Of a stretch of 64,000 nucleotides of DNA, positions 61,512-64,000 are shown piece by piece. This stretch comes from Mucilaginibacter pankratovii (GTDB lineage Bacteria > Bacteroidota > Bacteroidia > Sphingobacteriales > Sphingobacteriaceae), in the NCBI RefSeq assembly GCF_014773265.1, contig NZ_JACWMY010000013.1:1-64000 (forward strand), given 5' to 3'. The notes beneath the pieces are model-generated. The model saw nothing but the letters and a program-made list of their open reading frames with translations, was not told the origin of the DNA and made no database searches. The stretch's first letter is position 1. Every line of letters begins with the position of its first letter. The position numbers were made by a program, and so were the translations under genes.

Positions 61512-62414
61512 CTACTTTGCCGGCGGAACGCGGTTGGCCCTGCGTTTTAGTTGAAACGCATCAGGATCATAGTTCAGCTTCCTGTCAATACGCATATTGA
61601 TCTCATGCCGCATTTTATCCAGGTAACTGGTCGGACTGGTCGTTTTCCGGGTTTCCAGTTCCTCAAACCGACGGGCAGGCCTGCCAATACGGACATGCAA
61701 CACCTCTTCCATCCACTCAAAGATTTCGACCAGGCTGGCATTGCCGTCGTTTAATTGCTTCGTATCATACAAACCAAAGCCTACCTCCACTAGGTTAATA
61801 CTTTCACCCGTCCAGCGCATTTCTCTTGTCCGTTTACGTGCCGCAGCGGGCGCATGAACCATCGGCGGCGTATTGCCCATCGCTTCCATAATCGACGCGC
61901 TCAGCATCTCATAAGCCCTGAACTTGGCGAACAAGTAACTGCAAGACGTAGGGAGAATAAGATCATACTCAGGAATCTCCGGCACCAACGTACTGTTGGT
62001 ATCCGCACCCGGAACAAATAGCAACTTATCCAGATATGTACCAGCCGTCTTATAATAAGCATGATGGAGCGAATAACGGGAGGGGAAACGGCTGACCACC
62101 CGTAGTTCATCGAGCCAGAAAGCCCGAATCTTTTTATTCGTCGTTACCGGCAGCGCGGACAAAATCGCATACCATTCCTGGTGATAAATATACAATGCAT
62201 AGAATTTCGGCAAAAGCACCTTACCATACTTGATTTGTTCTTCTTCAGAACCCAGCGGGTGAGCTAAAACATGATCAGACAAAAAATGCAGGGATTTACG
62301 AATTACCGTCAAGGCCTCTTTCAGCCGCTCAGCAGGTAATTCGGTAGAACTGTTAATCTTTCCAAGTGCAGCTTCCATCACCCGGAATTCCTGCTCACAT
62401 ACTTCAAATAACAT
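61512..62414 (-). CDS. rteC: RteC family regulator of element excision/transfer
   Basis: This 300-residue protein starts MLFEVCEQEFRVMEAALGKI and shows the RteC pattern: YHQEWYAILSALPVTTNKKI in the N-terminal domain and a C-terminal part with INLVEVGFGLYDTKQLNDGN, LVEIFEWMEEVLHVRIGRPA and SYLDKMRHEINMRIDRKL. In CTnDOT RteC is a winged-helix activator of excision genes. Here it lies upstream of the tra genes in the same direction. No excision genes are in the window. Confidence 0.9.
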   Translation of the reverse strand: MLFEVCEQEFRVMEAALGKINSSTELPAERLKEALTVIRKSLHFLSDHVLAHPLGSEEEQIKYGKVLLPKFYALYIYHQEWYAILSALPVTTNKKIRAFWLDELRVVSRFPSRYSLHHAYYKTAGTYLDKLLFVPGADTNSTLVPEIPEYDLILPTSCSYLFAKFRAYEMLSASIMEAMGNTPPMVHAPAAARKRTREMRWTGESINLVEVGFGLYDTKQLNDGNASLVEIFEWMEEVLHVRIGRPARRFEELETRKTTSPTSYLDKMRHEINMRIDRKLNYDPDAFQLKRRANRVPPAK

Positions 62415-62700
62415 AAATATATTGGTTTAAATGAACCTGCCGACTCCCCCATAGGGATAGTTAACTGTGCAATAAAATCAGCAGAGAAAAGTATGCATAT
62501 ACCATAGGCCGTTTATTTTGGTAAAGCCAAATGTGCAGTACAAAAACACTAAACCGCAATACGTGAAAACCCCTAAACGAACAAAACAGGTGTAATCACT
62601 TGTCGTAAAAAAAAAGCCGCACCGGAGGGTACAGCTTTTACTAAAATCATTCTTTTTTGATTGCCCCGGATGAAGCCGAGATTTCTATAGACTTTGATTT

Positions 62701-63207
62701 CTATATTTTGGAATATAAATTTGTACCGCTCTTTTTTGGATGGGGGCTTATTTTTATCAAAAGTGTCATTCTTTTTAATGCTGTGTGTAATGAATTGGCC
62801 TTGAAATTCCATCCCAATTCTAAAAAGAAACTCTTAATCTCACTTGTTTCTCTCGGAATATCAAGATAACCACTTGGAAGCATTTTGTATTTGATACAAT
62901 AAGGTATTGACGGCTCTTGACTCAAAAGAACCTGTATAGCAGGTATAGATTTATATTTTTGGGCAAGTATTTCTCTTAAATTTATTGAGGGTACAAAATT
63001 CCTTTTACTTAAATCTTCTAATTTAATGGTGGTGAAATTGATAATTCCATCTAGAGATTTAATTCTAAACGATTTCTTACCGGACTCGATATTTACCAAA
63101 GTCGATGTAGAGATAAGTGATAACAACGCAAAATCTTTTTGTGAAAGTCCCAATGCATCCCTCAACTCTATCACATTGGCACTAATAATTAAGCTGGTAT
63201 TGTCCAT
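62701..63207 (-). CDS. XRE-type helix-turn-helix regulator
   Basis: I chose the ATG at 63207 (168 residues; the frame stays open to 63228) because a perfect inverted repeat overlaps it. The N-terminal HTH reads VIELRDALGLSQKDFALLSL and ISTSTLVNIESGKKSFRI, an XRE/Cro fold. The remaining ~90 residues (REILAQKYKSIPAIQVLL, LDIPRETSEIKSFFLELGWN) are unassigned and could sense a ligand or partner. It probably represses itself and controls the element. The 286 bases between it and rteC (62415-62700) hold no gene I can support. Confidence 0.82.
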   Translation of the reverse strand: MDNTSLIISANVIELRDALGLSQKDFALLSLISTSTLVNIESGKKSFRIKSLDGIINFTTIKLEDLSKRNFVPSINLREILAQKYKSIPAIQVLLSQEPSIPYCIKYKMLPSGYLDIPRETSEIKSFFLELGWNFKANSLHTALKRMTLLIKISPHPKKSGTNLYSKI

Positions 63208-63226
63208 AAAACAAATGGACAATACC
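63196..63226. promoter_or_regulatory. Palindromic operator over the start codon of the XRE regulator
   Basis: GGTATTGTCCAT (63196-63207) and ATGGACAATACC (63215-63226) are perfect 12-bp arms with a 7-base spacer. On the minus strand the second arm to be read contains the ATG start. A dimeric HTH repressor would cover the start, and in mRNA the same sequence would fold into a hairpin hiding it. A further GACAAT occurs at 63234-63239. Confidence 0.75.
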
Positions 63227-63371
63227 AAATCGTGACAATTTCAATAAGTATTTGCTTTTTTTGAAGTGATTTATTATATTTGTTTTAGAGGTTATCCAAC
63301 ACTAACTCATTATGTAAGAAGAATTAAGTTTATTTTATAAAAGGTATTAATATAAAAGTCTTGCGACCCAT

Positions 63372-63493
63372 CTCAGGCCGTTACTGCAAGGCAGCAGAAT
63401 TGATACCCCAACACTTTCAACAAAGTGCTATCTTTAGCATCATTTGATAAGTGTGGGGTGCTGCTGTTCACATGTGATAACGTAAGGCCTGAG
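63372..63493. ncRNA. Nested long hairpin, candidate structured RNA
   Basis: CTCAGGCC/GTTAC-side arms at 63372-63384 pair with GTAAGGCCTGAG (63482-63493), giving 12 bp with one bulge. Inside, CAGCAG (63392-63397) pairs with CTGCTG (63461-63466). CCCCAACACTT (63406-63416) pairs with AAGTGTGGGG (63449-63458) with one bulge, and TCAA/TTGA closes further inside. Three coaxial stems make a long rod. No coding frame is supported. Its strand and function are unknown. The flanks (63229-63371 and 63494-63723) hold no gene that I see. Confidence 0.5.
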
Positions 63494-63723
63494 AACCAAT
63501 ATGGGGTCACGTGATGCAGCCCTCACACTTATTTATATAAGGGTCGTCCAGGCAAGGCTTGTTTACAACAAGCAATGAAGCCACAACAAAGTAACAAAGC
63601 GGTCAGTACGTCTTCTTTAACTACCTCGATAGAAGTAGTATGCCGTTTTCTATATACTTTACGTTGTTTTCAAAATCTCAAAAATCTCTTTAAGAACATA
63701 ATTAAGCGTCCCGATTAAACGCT

Positions 63724-63774
63724 GAAAACGGCAGCCAACCAGTTAATAGTTAATGCTTTTGGGCTGCCGTTTTC
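63724..63774 (+). terminator. Rho-independent terminator before the redoxin gene
   Basis: GAAAACGGCAGCC (63724-63736) pairs perfectly over 13 bp with GGCTGCCGTTTTC (63762-63774). In the plus direction the second arm ends in TTTTC. It could end a transcript from the structured region or act as an attenuator for the gene at 63825. Confidence 0.7.
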
Positions 63775-63824
63775 TCCTGTTTAGGATCAAATTAACTTTT
63801 AACGCTCCTTAACTAACTGATTTA

Positions 63825-64000
63825 ATGAAAAAAATCATATTAAATTTAGTACTGGCTGTGCTTTGCCTAAATTTTACCGCACACGCACAGAACAAACCAG
63901 GCAATATCACCGCCCTGAAAATCGGCGACCAAGTACCCGACATTACCATAAACAACATTATCAACTACAAAGACGCCAACGGCCAACCCGCCACCAACGC
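63825..64000 (+). CDS. Secreted redoxin-like protein, 5' part (runs off the window)
   Basis: Fifty-eight codons are present: a signal peptide (MKKIILNLVLAVLCLNFTAHAQ) followed by LKIGDQVPDITINNIINYKD. The GDxxPDIxxxNIxN pattern is the usual start of AhpC/TSA or TlpA-type thiol-disulfide oxidoreductases of Bacteroidota. The CxxC active site would lie beyond the window, so the assignment rests on the N-terminal pattern only. Confidence 0.6.
   Translation, partial: MKKIILNLVLAVLCLNFTAHAQNKPGNITALKIGDQVPDITINNIINYKDANGQPATN

Noticed and set aside
62573..62812. 79-codon minus-strand frame overlapping the end of the XRE gene
   Set aside because: It overlaps the better-supported regulator in another frame and shows no recognisable features.
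63372..63493. Retron msr/msd interpretation of the nested hairpin
   Set aside because: No reverse transcriptase gene is in the window and the a1/a2-type flanking repeats are not evident, so I call it only a candidate structured RNA.
47648..63560. 14-base direct repeat TCCAGGCAAGGCTT at 47648-47661 and 63547-63560 as element att sites
   Set aside because: Several exact 14-base matches are expected by chance in 64 kb, no integrase is present, and the flanks differ.

Overview
The window comes from a Bacteroidota chromosome, most likely Sphingobacteriaceae (Mucilaginibacter/Pedobacter-like). The evidence is promoter -7 elements of the TAnnTTTG type, CTnDOT-style tra genes with an RteC homologue, Bacteroidota-specific small secreted His/Cys-rich proteins, a type IX secretion tail remnant, and an AT-rich background. 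The affiliation is inferred from gene content and not from an rRNA comparison: only the first ~56 bases of a 16S gene (minus strand) are present at the left edge.

Layout. 1-814: 5' end of an rRNA operon, its long leader and promoter, and a decayed type IX sorting tail. 864-4459: acetate kinase and phosphoketolase, a two-gene acetyl-phosphate module. 4460-5300: a decay zone with remnants of a glucan phosphorylase and an ECF sigma factor plus strong hairpins. 5318-18933 and 21927-37350: a very large metal (mainly copper) resistance region. It holds a CzcA-type RND pump fused to its own TolC channel, adaptor, MFS exporter, CPC-type P1B ATPase with metallochaperone and a regulator that joins an HMA-like domain to an AraC-type HTH, DUF3347 proteins, a haem-binding protein, a multicopper oxidase fused to a CopB-like barrel, a CPH-type P1B ATPase, and a Cus operon (split permease, TolC, two adaptors). 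Small secreted His/Cys-rich proteins recur through it. 19229-21843 interrupts it with a TylF-like methyltransferase, an acetyltransferase and an unusual HhH plus nuclease-like protein.

38065-44701: small accessory genes (AraC regulators, SDR, two MmcQ/YjbR proteins, NTF2-like protein). One AraC gene is bracketed by two identical 16-base sites with identical promoter spacing. A GC-rich, actinobacterial-looking carboxylesterase lies beside broken AraC and SDR remnants. 44841-63207: a conjugative element, nearly all on the minus strand. It runs from an XRE-type regulator with a palindromic operator over its start codon and RteC, through traE, F, G, three tandem TraI-like paralogues, J, K, L and M, to accessory genes (histone H1-like, DUF932). 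A plus-strand cargo block of three unknown genes (two are paralogues) sits inside it. No relaxase, coupling protein, TraN or integrase is visible. 63208-64000: a strongly structured non-coding region and the start of a secreted redoxin-like gene.

How it works together: the copper genes would move Cu from cytoplasm to periplasm (two P1B ATPases, CopZ), oxidise or sequester it there (multicopper oxidase, HMBD, DUF3347 and His-rich proteins) and expel it across the outer membrane (two RND/TolC systems). Their position next to a conjugative element suggests an accessory, possibly transferred, resistance island; the link between the two is inference.
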